From assembly GCA_023213215.1 (NCBI GenBank), contig CP096136.1, positions 1,302,001-1,366,000 of the forward strand: a stretch of DNA of 64,000 bases, in the 5' to 3' direction. Both the position numbers and the translations under genes were made by a program. This document shows, piece after piece, positions 30,754 to 39,696 of the stretch; within the stretch, counting starts at the first letter, position 1, and every line of letters starts with the position of its first letter. The notes beneath the pieces are model-generated. The model was given only the letters and a program-made list of their open reading frames with translations. It was not told the origin of the DNA and made no database searches. Source of the stretch: Flavobacterium sp. JAD_PAG50586_2. Its GTDB lineage: Bacteria > Bacteroidota > Bacteroidia > Flavobacteriales > Flavobacteriaceae.

Positions 30754-31870
30754 TAATTTATGTCATTCTGCATTTGTAGACACGATAAAGATTCTCTTGT
30801 ACAAGGAAGAAAATGAAATATTCGAAAAAATAAACTTTGATGAAGACGAAATATTTTTAGACCCATTACTATTTGCTTACCTTAACAATAAAAGAGACAC
30901 TTCATTCTCGAAAGAAACACTTTTGGAAATTGTACAAGGTCATTACATTAAAGAGGAGCCTCTGCTGATTGATCATTCTTTAAATAAGGATGGAATAGCG
31001 TATATTCCAAATCTTGGATATTTTGACAAACAAGGAAACAAGTCTGAAGATATTTTTAAAATTGACAATTTTGAAATTTTAAAGACGATTCATCCTGTTC
31101 TAGAAAAATATTTTGTAGAGTTTTACAAAGGTCATATTGTAAACCAAAATCCAAGCCATAAATCTGTTTGGAAAGAAAATTATAAAGAATTACAACATTC
31201 TATCCATATTATCAAAGAGCATTTACCAGAATTCTACAAAGAATTACTATTTGCTAACAGAAAAATTTATCTGCATGATAATCCAAAGATTTTAAACTTT
31301 GCAACTGTTGAAACATTAGGGATGCTATACTTCTATGTTATAGGAAACAGTAATCTTATCTATTATATTGAAGAATTGATTCATCAGGGCTCGCATAATT
31401 TTTTGTATTACGTAGTACACAATAGAAAGGACTATTTCAAAATTGATGTTGATAATATAATAATGAGAGCCTTAACAAAGCAAGACTGGGATTACCGGAG
31501 TGTTTATGGTGCTTTTCATGGACTATATACCGTTACAAAAAGAGTAGAGTGTTTTGATATACTGCTTTCCAAAAATGTTTTCTCTGGCAAGGAAAAGCAT
31601 GAATTACTTGGACGGCTTACAGATCAATTTAGCCGATTTAGAACAGGATTAGAACTACTTAATCTTGACGAAATCTATACCGAAAAAGGAAAATTGTTCT
31701 ATAATGAACTTGATCAAAAATGTCAATCAATCCTTAGTAAATACAAAATGCTACCATCAATATTTAATCTTAGCAATCGGGATTTAGATTTTAGGTATGA
31801 AGATTTCTGCACATTAAACCCAATAACTGAATTTAACGAAAAAGACGAACAAGGAATTTTTAAATTTTAA
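30740..31870 (+). CDS. aKG/HExxH-type peptide beta-hydroxylase-like protein
   Basis: About 376 residues from the ATG at 30740 (MMKIDNLCHSAF). Two blocks recall the aKG-HExxH peptide beta-hydroxylase family. One is IYYIEELIHQGSHNFLYYVV, where HQGSH keeps the HExxH spacing but has Gln for Glu. The other is YRSVYGAFHGLYTVTKRVE, like the conserved R-P-L-x-G-x-L-H-G-x-Y-A-F segment. Such enzymes use iron and 2-oxoglutarate to hydroxylate Asp, Asn or His side chains of precursor peptides in the cytoplasm. The shared core motif LDNACHD would be a candidate substrate. As read the frame is fused to the protease upstream; see that entry. The Gln substitution leaves an inactive or metalloprotease-like protein possible. 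The family call is from memory of motifs. Confidence 0.55.
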   Translation: MMKIDNLCHSAFVDTIKILLYKEENEIFEKINFDEDEIFLDPLLFAYLNNKRDTSFSKETLLEIVQGHYIKEEPLLIDHSLNKDGIAYIPNLGYFDKQGNKSEDIFKIDNFEILKTIHPVLEKYFVEFYKGHIVNQNPSHKSVWKENYKELQHSIHIIKEHLPEFYKELLFANRKIYLHDNPKILNFATVETLGMLYFYVIGNSNLIYYIEELIHQGSHNFLYYVVHNRKDYFKIDVDNIIMRALTKQDWDYRSVYGAFHGLYTVTKRVECFDILLSKNVFSGKEKHELLGRLTDQFSRFRTGLELLNLDEIYTEKGKLFYNELDQKCQSILSKYKMLPSIFNLSNRDLDFRYEDFCTLNPITEFNEKDEQGIFKF

Positions 31871-31879
31871 TACTCAAAT

Positions 31880-33181
31880 ATGAACAAATTAATGCTTTTG
31901 CTGACTTTAGTAATTGGTCAGGCTGTATTTTCACAAAAACAACAAATAGACTATCTATTTACCAATGTAAACATTGTTACAATGAACAATGAAACTATAT
32001 TAAAAAACAAGGATGTTGCCGTTAAGGATGGGAAAATTACAGGGATCGTAAACACAAAAAAAGGTAGTTATGAGCCTTTAAAAACAATTGATTGCAAAGG
32101 AAAATATTTAACTCCAACATTGGCAGATGCACATGTTCATCTTCCAGACGATGAAAAGGAACTTGAAAAAGTATTAACTCTTGATTTAATTAATGGGGTT
32201 ACAAAAATACGCTCGATGAGAGGAGACATTAAGCATCTGGAATGGAAGAAAAAATATAATGCACCAAATAGTATATATCCAAAAATGTACCTGTCGGGTA
32301 TTCCTGTTCATAGAAGCCAGGATTTTACCAATGAACAACTTGAACAATATGTAAAAAGCTCAAAATCTGCTGGATTTGATTTCATTAAAATTTTGAGTAT
32401 TAAGAATAAAGATATTTTTACACAGCTTGATAAACTGGCTAAAGAGAACAATATTAAAATGGCAGGGCATTTTCCTAGTGACCCTAAAGGAGTAGTAATA
32501 TCGGATGAGATTATTTTCAATTCTAATCTAAATTCAATGGAGCATTTGGGAGGTTTGATAGGAGAACCGGCAAGCTTTGAAAGCAGGATAAAATCAATGA
32601 AAGAGAAAAATGTATTTTCATGTCCAACATTAAGATGGTATGAAATTGCTTATGGTGAATTTGACTTAAATCTTGTTCAAAAGCAAAGAGGCATCGAGTA
32701 CATTGACCCAAAAATAGTTGCATCATGGGTTGATAAGACAACTAAGTATAGAGAAAAAATGGGAGAAAAAGCCCTTGAAGAAGAATTGGATTTGTATGCA
32801 AAAGAAATAGATGAAAGACTTAAAGTAATAAAAAGATTGAACTCAGAAGGCATAAAACTTTTACTAAGTCCAGATAGCAGTTCGAAATTTATAGTCCCGG
32901 GCTTTGGAATGATGCAAGAAATGCAATTATATAAGAAGGCAGGATTGTCAAATTTTGATGTCTTGAAATCTGCAACTGTTAATTACGCAAATTATACTAA
33001 TGACTCATCTTTTGGGACAATTGAAACAGGAAAGAATGCTGATTTTTTAATTTTAAGTAAAAATCCTTTAGAAAATATTCAAGCATTGGAAAGTATAGAA
33101 GGAATCTTTTTCAATAATAATTATTTAAATAAAACGAAATTAGAAGAGTTAGCTAATTCTGTTTTACCATCCAAGAATTAA
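31880..33181 (+). CDS. Exported amidohydrolase-superfamily enzyme
   Basis: A 433-residue metal-dependent hydrolase with signal peptide MNKLMLLLTLVIGQAVFSQ, so it acts in the periplasm. Metal-site features of the TIM-barrel superfamily are DAHVHLPD near residue 82, the lysine region SAGFDFIKILSI, GHFPSD, NSMEHLGG and LLLSPDSSS, with the closing small beta domain (GTIETGKNADFLIL). Imidazolonepropionase-like and dipeptidase/carboxypeptidase-type members share this plan. It starts 9 bases after the hydroxylase-like gene and ends 3 bases before the exporter, so it belongs to the operon. A role in trimming or destroying exported peptide, or in self-protection, is inference. Confidence 0.85.
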   Translation: MNKLMLLLTLVIGQAVFSQKQQIDYLFTNVNIVTMNNETILKNKDVAVKDGKITGIVNTKKGSYEPLKTIDCKGKYLTPTLADAHVHLPDDEKELEKVLTLDLINGVTKIRSMRGDIKHLEWKKKYNAPNSIYPKMYLSGIPVHRSQDFTNEQLEQYVKSSKSAGFDFIKILSIKNKDIFTQLDKLAKENNIKMAGHFPSDPKGVVISDEIIFNSNLNSMEHLGGLIGEPASFESRIKSMKEKNVFSCPTLRWYEIAYGEFDLNLVQKQRGIEYIDPKIVASWVDKTTKYREKMGEKALEEELDLYAKEIDERLKVIKRLNSEGIKLLLSPDSSSKFIVPGFGMMQEMQLYKKAGLSNFDVLKSATVNYANYTNDSSFGTIETGKNADFLILSKNPLENIQALESIEGIFFNNNYLNKTKLEELANSVLPSKN

Positions 33182-33184
33182 ATA

Positions 33185-35377
33185 ATGTCAAAGAATAAGT
33201 TTCCTCATTACAGGCAGTTGGACTACAGAGATTGTGGTCCAACTTGTTTACGGATGATTGCTAAATTCTATGGTAAGACTTTCTCAAGGGAATTTCTTAG
33301 AGATAAAGCAAGCATAACTAGGTCTGGTGTTACAATGGCTGGAATTGCCGAAGCTGCTGAAGCAATTGAAATGAGGACGCTTGGAATGAGGGTTTCACTT
33401 GAGAGTTTAGTAAATGAAGCTCCTACGCCATTTATAGTTCCCTGGAGGCAAAAGCATTTTGTTGTTGTCCATAAAACATCAAAAGACAAAATATTTGTAG
33501 CAGATCCTGCTCAAGGATTGCTCACTTACTCTCATCAAGACTTCAAAACAGCTTGGACTAATACAACAGACGAAAATGGTTTTGTTCTTTTATTAGAGCC
33601 CAATACTAGCTTTTATGAATTAGAAGAGGACAAGACAAAGGCAAAAGGATTTTCCTTTTTATATCCCTATTTCCGACCTTATAAAAAATTAATTAATCAA
33701 CTCTTTATAGGGTTGCTAGTTGGTACTGCTATACAATTCATTTTGCCATTTTTAATGCAAAGCGTTGTTGACGTTGGAGTTAACAACAGGGATATTCCGT
33801 TTATCTACTTAATTTTAATTTCTCAATTTATATTAATCCTGTCGCAGACCTCTGTTAGCATCTTCAGAGAATGGATATTGATTCACATAACCAGTAGGTT
33901 TAATATAAAAATGGTTTCAGATTTTCTATATAAAATGCTCAAGCTCCCTGTAAATTATTTTGAAACCAGAAATACCGGAGAGCATTTACAGAGAATAACT
34001 GACCATACCCGTATTCAAAACTTTGTATCCTCTTCAACATTGAATATGTTGTTTTCCATGATAACATTTGTCATTTTCAATGGTATATTGGCATATTATG
34101 ATTTGACTGTTTTCTTAGTCTTTATATTATCCGCAGTTCTATATGTAGGTTGGACATTTTTCTTTTTGAAGAAAAGAGCAGAACTGGATTTTAAAAGATT
34201 TGATGAACAATCTCAAAGCCAATCGTCGTTGATTCAAATAATTAATGGCGTGAAAGAAATAAAAATCAATAATTCCCAGCGTAAGAATAGATGGAAGTGG
34301 GAGTTTAATCAGATAAGCCTTTTCAAAACATCACTAAGCACTTTGAAATTAGCACAATACCAAGCAATTGGTTCTAACTTTATTAATGAATTTAAGAATA
34401 TTGTTATTACGTTCTTATCTGCTAAAGCAGTTGTTGATGGTAACTTAACACTTGGAATGATGACATCGATACAATTTATCGTTGGTCAGTTGAATATGCC
34501 TTTGGGAAGTTTTGTCGCTTTTATACAAACGTGGCAAGATGCAAAGATAAGTTTAGAAAGATTATCACAAGTTCACACCAGAGAAGATGAAGATGTAATT
34601 TCCTCTGATAAGAGTAAAGAATTACCAAAAAACAAATCCATTATCATAAAGGATTTATCGTTTAGATATGGTGGAAAATCAACTCCTTTCGTTTTAAAAA
34701 ACATAAACTGCATTTTACCTGAAGGTAAAACAACAGCTATAGTTGGAGCTAGTGGAAGTGGAAAAACCACCCTTTTAAAATTATTATTAAAATTCTATGA
34801 ACCAACTAAAGGTGCTATTTTAATTAATGACAATGATTTAAATAGCATCAACAATGATTTTTGGAGAATGAATTGCGGTGCCGTTATGCAGGACACTTTT
34901 ATGTTTAACGACACAATAGCGGGTAATATTTCTGAATCAGAACAAAATGAAATCATCGATAGGGAAAAATTAAAAAATGCTGCATTCGTTGCTAATATTG
35001 ATGACTTTATTGAAAAATTACCAAACAAATTCAACACAGAACTAGGCACATCAGGAATGAGGTTAAGTGGAGGTCAGGAGCAACGGCTAATGATAGCAAG
35101 GGCAGTTTATAAAAATCCGTTTTACATGTTTTTTGATGAGGCAACCTCTGCCCTTGACACCAATAATGAAAAAGTCATAATGGAAAATCTGAACAACTTT
35201 ATTCATGGAAAAACTGCGGTAATAATAGCCCATAGATTAAGTACTGTCAAAAATGCTGATAACATTATTGTCCTTGAGAACGGTGAAATTGTTGAGCAAG
35301 GAAATCATATAGAACTTACTAAGTTAAAAGGCAAATATTATGAATTGGTTAAAAACCAATTAGAACTAGGAAATTAA
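33185..35377 (+). CDS. Peptidase-containing ABC exporter 1 (C39 domain)
   Basis: Inner-membrane exporter that cuts double-glycine leaders and pumps the core out (730 residues). The C39 peptidase has catalytic Cys17 (DYRDCGPTCLRM), His91 (KHFVVVH) and Asp108 (VADPA). Six membrane helices span about 160-440. The ATPase domain has Walker A GASGSGKTT, signature LSGGQEQR, Walker B MFFDEATSALD and the H-loop AHRLST. All catalytic residues are present, and there is no frameshift. It lies in line with the amidohydrolase and, one base later, the HlyD adaptor. The two LDNACHD precursors are its likely substrates. Confidence 0.95.
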   Translation: MSKNKFPHYRQLDYRDCGPTCLRMIAKFYGKTFSREFLRDKASITRSGVTMAGIAEAAEAIEMRTLGMRVSLESLVNEAPTPFIVPWRQKHFVVVHKTSKDKIFVADPAQGLLTYSHQDFKTAWTNTTDENGFVLLLEPNTSFYELEEDKTKAKGFSFLYPYFRPYKKLINQLFIGLLVGTAIQFILPFLMQSVVDVGVNNRDIPFIYLILISQFILILSQTSVSIFREWILIHITSRFNIKMVSDFLYKMLKLPVNYFETRNTGEHLQRITDHTRIQNFVSSSTLNMLFSMITFVIFNGILAYYDLTVFLVFILSAVLYVGWTFFFLKKRAELDFKRFDEQSQSQSSLIQIINGVKEIKINNSQRKNRWKWEFNQISLFKTSLSTLKLAQYQAIGSNFINEFKNIVITFLSAKAVVDGNLTLGMMTSIQFIVGQLNMPLGSFVAFIQTWQDAKISLERLSQVHTREDEDVISSDKSKELPKNKSIIIKDLSFRYGGKSTPFVLKNINCILPEGKTTAIVGASGSGKTTLLKLLLKFYEPTKGAILINDNDLNSINNDFWRMNCGAVMQDTFMFNDTIAGNISESEQNEIIDREKLKNAAFVANIDDFIEKLPNKFNTELGTSGMRLSGGQEQRLMIARAVYKNPFYMFFDEATSALDTNNEKVIMENLNNFIHGKTAVIIAHRLSTVKNADNIIVLENGEIVEQGNHIELTKLKGKYYELVKNQLELGN

Positions 35378-35378
35378 T

Positions 35379-36662
35379 ATGGAAGAAACTGATGGTTTAA
35401 AAATATATAGTGAAGAAGTTAGAGATGTACTTTCTGACCCACCAAAAGCTATTTTAAGATGGGGTAATACCATATTATTTGGTTTTATTTTGTTGCTGCT
35501 TTTAATTTCATGGTTTATAAAATATCCTGATGTAATTAACACACAAATTGTAGTTACAACCAATATCCCTCCTCAAAGATTAGTTGCTCATACTTCAGGA
35601 AAAATAGACGCAATCCTGGTTAAAGATAAAGCAATTGTTAAGAAAAACACACCGCTAGCGGTTATTGAAAATTCGGCTAATTATTCAGATGTTTTTTTAT
35701 TGAAAAGCATTATTGATTCTATCAATATTGAGAAAAGCAGTTTCCCTTTTGAAAAATTAAGTAGCGCACAATTAGGAGATATTGAAAGTAGTTTTGCAGT
35801 ATTTCAAAAAGAGTATAGCATTAGTGAACTAAATACAAAATTACAACCGTATAAAGTTGAAGGAACTGCTCAAAGTTATGAAGCTGTACAGTTAAGAGAA
35901 AGATTGAATTTACTTGAATCACAAAAAAGTATCAATCAAAATGAATTGGTGTTGCAGAAGAGTGATCTAGACCGTTATGAGACTTTATACAAAAAAGGAA
36001 TCATCGCTACTCAAGAAGTTGAAAAGCAACGTTTAGAATATCTACAGGCACAAAAAAACTATAAAAACCTACTTAGTACTGTTTCACAATTAAAGTCGTC
36101 TTTAAACGAATTAAACCGAAATAGTAAAACAACAAAAATCAACGAGAATAAGGAAAATGTAAATTTAGAGCGCAATGTTTTACAGGCTCTCTACGGACTT
36201 AAAAAAGCAATAAAAGATTGGGAGATAAATTATTTATTACGTTCCTCGATTAATGGCAAAGTTTCTTATTTACAACTTTGGGCAGAAAATCAAACTGTAA
36301 ATGCTGGAGACAATGTATTTGCAATAATACCAAGCAATGAAAATGGATACATTGGAAAAGCCAAAGCGTCAGCACAAAACTCGGGTAAAATAAAAGTTGG
36401 ACAAAAAGTAAATATCCGATTGGCAAATTATCCAGACAGGGAATTTGGAATAGTCCAGGGTACCATTAAAGCCATATCCCTAACTCCCGATAAAGAGGGT
36501 AATCTATTAATTGACGTTGCTTTACCTAGCGGACTTCAAACCTCCTATAAAAAGAAAATAACATTTCAACAGGAAATGAGCGGAACAGCAGATATTATAA
36601 CTCAGGATTTAAGATTGATAGAAAGATTGTTATATCAGTTTAGGGATATTTTCAGAAGATAA
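35379..36662 (+). CDS. HlyD-family periplasmic adaptor 1
   Basis: Membrane-fusion protein of 427 residues linking the exporter to an outer-membrane channel. One membrane helix at about 30-48 (ILFGFILLLLLISWFIK) follows a short cytoplasmic tail. A lipoyl half-motif with PPQRLVAHTSGKIDAILVKD comes next. A long coiled coil spans about 125-275, and the barrel domain near 290-400 has NGKVSYLQLWAENQTVNAGD. It is a close paralogue of the protein at 43411. The coding end and the following roughly 60 bases are identical in the two copies. No TolC-like gene is in the window. Confidence 0.93.
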   Translation: MEETDGLKIYSEEVRDVLSDPPKAILRWGNTILFGFILLLLLISWFIKYPDVINTQIVVTTNIPPQRLVAHTSGKIDAILVKDKAIVKKNTPLAVIENSANYSDVFLLKSIIDSINIEKSSFPFEKLSSAQLGDIESSFAVFQKEYSISELNTKLQPYKVEGTAQSYEAVQLRERLNLLESQKSINQNELVLQKSDLDRYETLYKKGIIATQEVEKQRLEYLQAQKNYKNLLSTVSQLKSSLNELNRNSKTTKINENKENVNLERNVLQALYGLKKAIKDWEINYLLRSSINGKVSYLQLWAENQTVNAGDNVFAIIPSNENGYIGKAKASAQNSGKIKVGQKVNIRLANYPDREFGIVQGTIKAISLTPDKEGNLLIDVALPSGLQTSYKKKITFQQEMSGTADIITQDLRLIERLLYQFRDIFRR

Positions 36663-36844
36663 ATCTTAAAATAACAAGGTTATTATCTTATTTCTGCTCA
36701 AACCCCATCAATCGATATAAAGATAATGGAACGGCTTTTAATGCTATAATCCTCAATAGGTTCATTTGGAATTCAAGATCAAATATAACTAATTATCTAA
36801 CTGTTTCGAGACCAATAAGGGTAACGTTTTATCCTTAACTGTTT
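36531..36844 (+). repeat. Direct repeat, copy 1 (3' end of HlyD gene and downstream region)
   Basis: From 36531 I find no mismatch to 44566 onward for about 188 bases, across the HlyD stop codon. One mismatch and about 50 more identical bases follow. Similarity then continues with small differences to about 36844. Elsewhere the two HlyD genes differ at many codons, so this block is unusually conserved. Confidence 0.9.
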
Positions 36845-37206
36845 AAAAAATAAACTGTTACGGTTCGAGACTCAGTCAGTAGCGGGAGCATAAAAAGAGT
36901 AACGTGAAAATGTTGCTCTTTTTTTATGCCTTATACTTTCCTATGCTCCTGATGGTTTTCAGCCTAATACCAGGATTTCCAAAGTTATATTATAATTGCC
37001 AATTTATTAAAAAAAGGCATACAATTAGGTTGCAACTTATAATTCTCTGGGTTGCATTTATCATACATAAAAACACGCTACAATGAAGCAGAAGAGTCTA
37101 TTTGCTAAATCATTTAGGGTATTTAATTTTTAAAAATGTACACAAAAAGTGTACATTTTATAAAGATGAAGTTTTTAATTTTGAAATGTCAACACAAACA
37201 AATACA
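36663..37206. other. Gene-free region between the two peptide-export cassettes
   Basis: Holds the non-coding tail of direct repeat 1 (to about 36844), a strong hairpin terminator (36888-36929) and roughly 270 AT-rich bases without a gene I trust. A 60-codon hydrophobic frame at 36904-37086 starts within the terminator and is not convincing. Confidence 0.6.
36888..36929 (+). terminator. Terminator of the first export cassette
   Basis: GCATAAAAAGAG and CTCTTTTTTTATGC close a long stem with inner AAC/GTT pairs, ending in a run of seven T. Confidence 0.75.
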
Positions 37207-38123
37207 ATGAAAAAAATAATTATACTCTTATTTTTAATCACGATAGTTATAGTTTCTTGTAAATCTCAAAATCAAAGAGAATTAGTAGGGCAACCTGTAA
37301 AACACGATGTTAATTACATCCCGTATTATTTAAAAGTTTACGAAGCGGATAGTCTGTACATAATAAAAGAATATAGTAAGAGTTATTCAATATTGGATAG
37401 TTTATTTAAAGTATATCCACCAGTGAATTTAAATATATACAATGAAGTTTTAAATTATTTGCAATTAAAAATTATTTTGAACAAGAGTGTTGATGATATT
37501 GAGCTTTTAAAGCTAATTAGTTATTACGGTTACAAAAAGGAGTTTATAGTTAATGATTCTATTCTTAAATCGTCAAAAAAATGCGCTTACTATTATCAAA
37601 ATATGATAGTCAAAGAACAATTTATATTGGTAATATTAATTTACGACTCAGAAACGAAATTAAGGAAATGAAGTCACAGGATCAGTTTTACAGAAAAAAG
37701 GATTATAAGTCTAACATAGACAAACAAAAAATTATTGATTTAAAAAATCAAAAAAGGTTAATTGAAATTTTTGATAGATATGGATATCCCAATAAAAAGA
37801 TAATTGGCGGATATAATATCGACAACGACAATGTTGATATAACTGTTATGTTATTACACACTAACGATTCTATAAGAAGGGAATATTTTATGCCCAAAGT
37901 ATTAGAATACATAAAGCATGGAGAAGCTTCACCTGAATTGTATGCAAATTTGCATGACCAGCTTTTATTATATAACGGTGAAGATCAGTATTATGGTTCT
38001 TATGAAAATAAAGTTGACATCCCAACTAACGAATTAAATAAAAGAAGAAGAAAAATAGGGATGCCAAATTATGGATACCAAAAATGGAGGCTCAATACCA
38101 TATATCCAGATCAAGAATATTAA
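37207..38123 (+). CDS. DUF6624-type lipoprotein (one frameshift)
   Basis: Probable lipid-anchored periplasmic protein of about 305 residues. The lipobox is VIVSC after MKKIIILLFLITI. The C-terminal half has the DUF6624 pattern: DRYGYPNKKIIGGYN, REYFMPKVLEYIKHGEAS, LLLYNGEDQYYGSYE and NKRRRKIGMPNYGYQKW. The frame breaks in a seven-A run near 37574-37580. An eighth A joins SSKKMRLLLSKYDSQRT. The ATG at 37207 gives the clean signal sequence. It sits directly before the four-cysteine precursor, the position where an immunity protein often lies, but that role is only inferred. Confidence 0.75.
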
Positions 38124-38227
38124 TCAATAAATTATAACTGAGTAAAAGAAAATTATTTTGGCCAAAAATAATAGGAGTAAGCCGAAAAGCCTTTAAGTGA
38201 GTAGGTGAATATTTTAATTTAAAGAAA

Positions 38228-38476
38228 ATGACAAATTTCAAAAAACTTTCGAGAGAAGAGTTAAGAAACACTTTTGGCGGAAAATCATGTAAGCTTGTAG
38301 TGCCTAATGGTAGTGGGGGTTATGATACTTTAGTGGGAAATTGTGACACTTATACTACTGTAAATTCTATACCAGTAGGTGATTTAATGCCTGGTACCAT
38401 TACTAGATCGTTTTGTAATGTTGGTAATAACGTATCGTATTCGCTTTCTTCAAATGGGGGAAACTCGAGATGCTAA
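38228..38476 (+). CDS. Double-glycine precursor peptide 3, four cysteines
   Basis: An 82-residue precursor with a ComC/bacteriocin-type leader, FKKLSREELRNTFGG, and Gly-Gly at 17-18. The core of 64 residues is rich in Gly, Ser, Asn and Thr. It carries four cysteines (21, 39, 63, 82), the last being the C-terminal residue, which fits two disulfides. The leader differs from precursors 1 and 2. It is followed by a hairpin, then by a TlpA-like thioredoxin, a VKOR-type oxidoreductase and a C39 exporter, exactly the enzymes a disulfide-bonded secreted peptide would need. Likely a bacteriocin-like peptide; activity unknown. Confidence 0.88.
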   Translation: MTNFKKLSREELRNTFGGKSCKLVVPNGSGGYDTLVGNCDTYTTVNSIPVGDLMPGTITRSFCNVGNNVSYSLSSNGGNSRC

Positions 38477-38487
38477 TCTTTTAAAAA

Positions 38488-38521
38488 TTTATGGAGAGAG
38501 GCGTATACCTCTTTCCATAAA
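38488..38521 (+). terminator. Hairpin after precursor 3
   Basis: TTTATGGAGAGAGG pairs with CCTCTTTCCATAAA (one mismatch). There is no T tail, so it is better seen as a processing or partial-termination hairpin between a highly expressed peptide gene and the downstream operon. Confidence 0.5.
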
Positions 38522-38547
38522 TTAATAAGTGTTTTAAATAAAATAAC

Positions 38548-39696
38548 ATGTTGAAAAAAATCAAATCCAGTGGAAACTGGATATTTCAAATTAAGACGAG
38601 ACAGTATCGTTATTTTCTTCTATTTGTTATAACTATAACTTTTTATTCTTGCAAAGAAGAAAATCAGATAGAGATTAATGGAAATCTATCGAATTTGCCG
38701 GATGGAATGATGTACCTGTGCCAGGATAACGGGGTAAATAAAGTCGATAGTGTAAAAACAGTTAGTGGTAAATTCAATTTTAATTACACAATAAAAAACA
38801 AAAGTCGAGAACCTGTCTATTTCTGTCTTCATCATATCGATAACGAGGGAAATTTTAAATTTATCAGTTTTCCTACATACGCAAAATACCGTGAAGGAAA
38901 GTGGTTTTCATCAATGTTCCTGTCAGATTCAATCGTTACTATCGATGGTGATTTGGTTGATGTCCAAACCATTGGAATAAAATTTGATCCAAAAACAAAA
39001 ATGGTGCACTGCCCCAACATTATAGGGGGTTATCAAACAAATGCAATGTTTCATGTGAATGGAGATTTAATGGATAATTTTAACAAAAACACCTATGGGA
39101 AAATGGTGGAATATATTAAGCAATATCCTAAATCATTTCATCTTTTATATGAGATAAACAACAACCGCAATAGCTTTTCAGCAACTCAGATTGACACTTT
39201 ACTAAATTTATTCAAGGGACCAATTATGGATAGCGACACTTTTAACAAACTAAAAGACTATAAAGATAAAAGGCTTAGCAAAAAACCTAATGTACCACTA
39301 CTATCGGATAACGAAGGCAACAGAGTAAATGTTTTGGATGCAAAATTTAAAAAACACATCGTTGTTTTCTGGGCAAGTTGGTGTGGCCCTTGCAGACAGG
39401 AAATACCCACATTGAAAGAACTATATCCACTGCACCAAAAAGACATTGAATTTGTTTCCATCTCAATTGATGAAAATGATTCTGCATGGCAAAAAGCTTT
39501 AGAAAAAGAACAAATGCCATGGAAACAACTTATATTAAAAGAAAAATCAGCAGAATATGTCAATATGGAAATTATTTTCCAGTTAAGTCCCTCTATTCCA
39601 TATGTAGCTTTAATGGATAATGACTTTAATGTTGTAAGATCCCATGTCGGGTTAATGACAGATAGAGAAATGGAAATTTTTTGGAAGATTAAATGA
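38548..39696 (+). CDS. TlpA-like thioredoxin lipoprotein with DUF4369 domain
   Basis: Membrane-anchored periplasmic thiol-disulfide protein of 382 residues. A lipobox TFYSC lies near residues 31-35. A DUF4369-type beta domain follows (IEINGNLSNLPDGMMYLCQD). The C-terminal AhpC/TSA-thioredoxin domain has the redox motif ASWCGPCRQEIPTLKELYP near residue 279 and a late cis-Pro block, SPSIPYVALM. TlpA-type proteins usually reduce or isomerise disulfides. Its stop overlaps the start of the VKOR-type gene (ATGA), so both are co-translated. Expected client here is precursor 3. Confidence 0.9.
   Translation: MLKKIKSSGNWIFQIKTRQYRYFLLFVITITFYSCKEENQIEINGNLSNLPDGMMYLCQDNGVNKVDSVKTVSGKFNFNYTIKNKSREPVYFCLHHIDNEGNFKFISFPTYAKYREGKWFSSMFLSDSIVTIDGDLVDVQTIGIKFDPKTKMVHCPNIIGGYQTNAMFHVNGDLMDNFNKNTYGKMVEYIKQYPKSFHLLYEINNNRNSFSATQIDTLLNLFKGPIMDSDTFNKLKDYKDKRLSKKPNVPLLSDNEGNRVNVLDAKFKKHIVVFWASWCGPCRQEIPTLKELYPLHQKDIEFVSISIDENDSAWQKALEKEQMPWKQLILKEKSAEYVNMEIIFQLSPSIPYVALMDNDFNVVRSHVGLMTDREMEIFWKIK

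Noticed and set aside
36904..37086. 60-codon hydrophobic frame after the first HlyD gene
   Set aside because: It starts inside a terminator hairpin, overlaps no conserved sequence and has no plausible start region.
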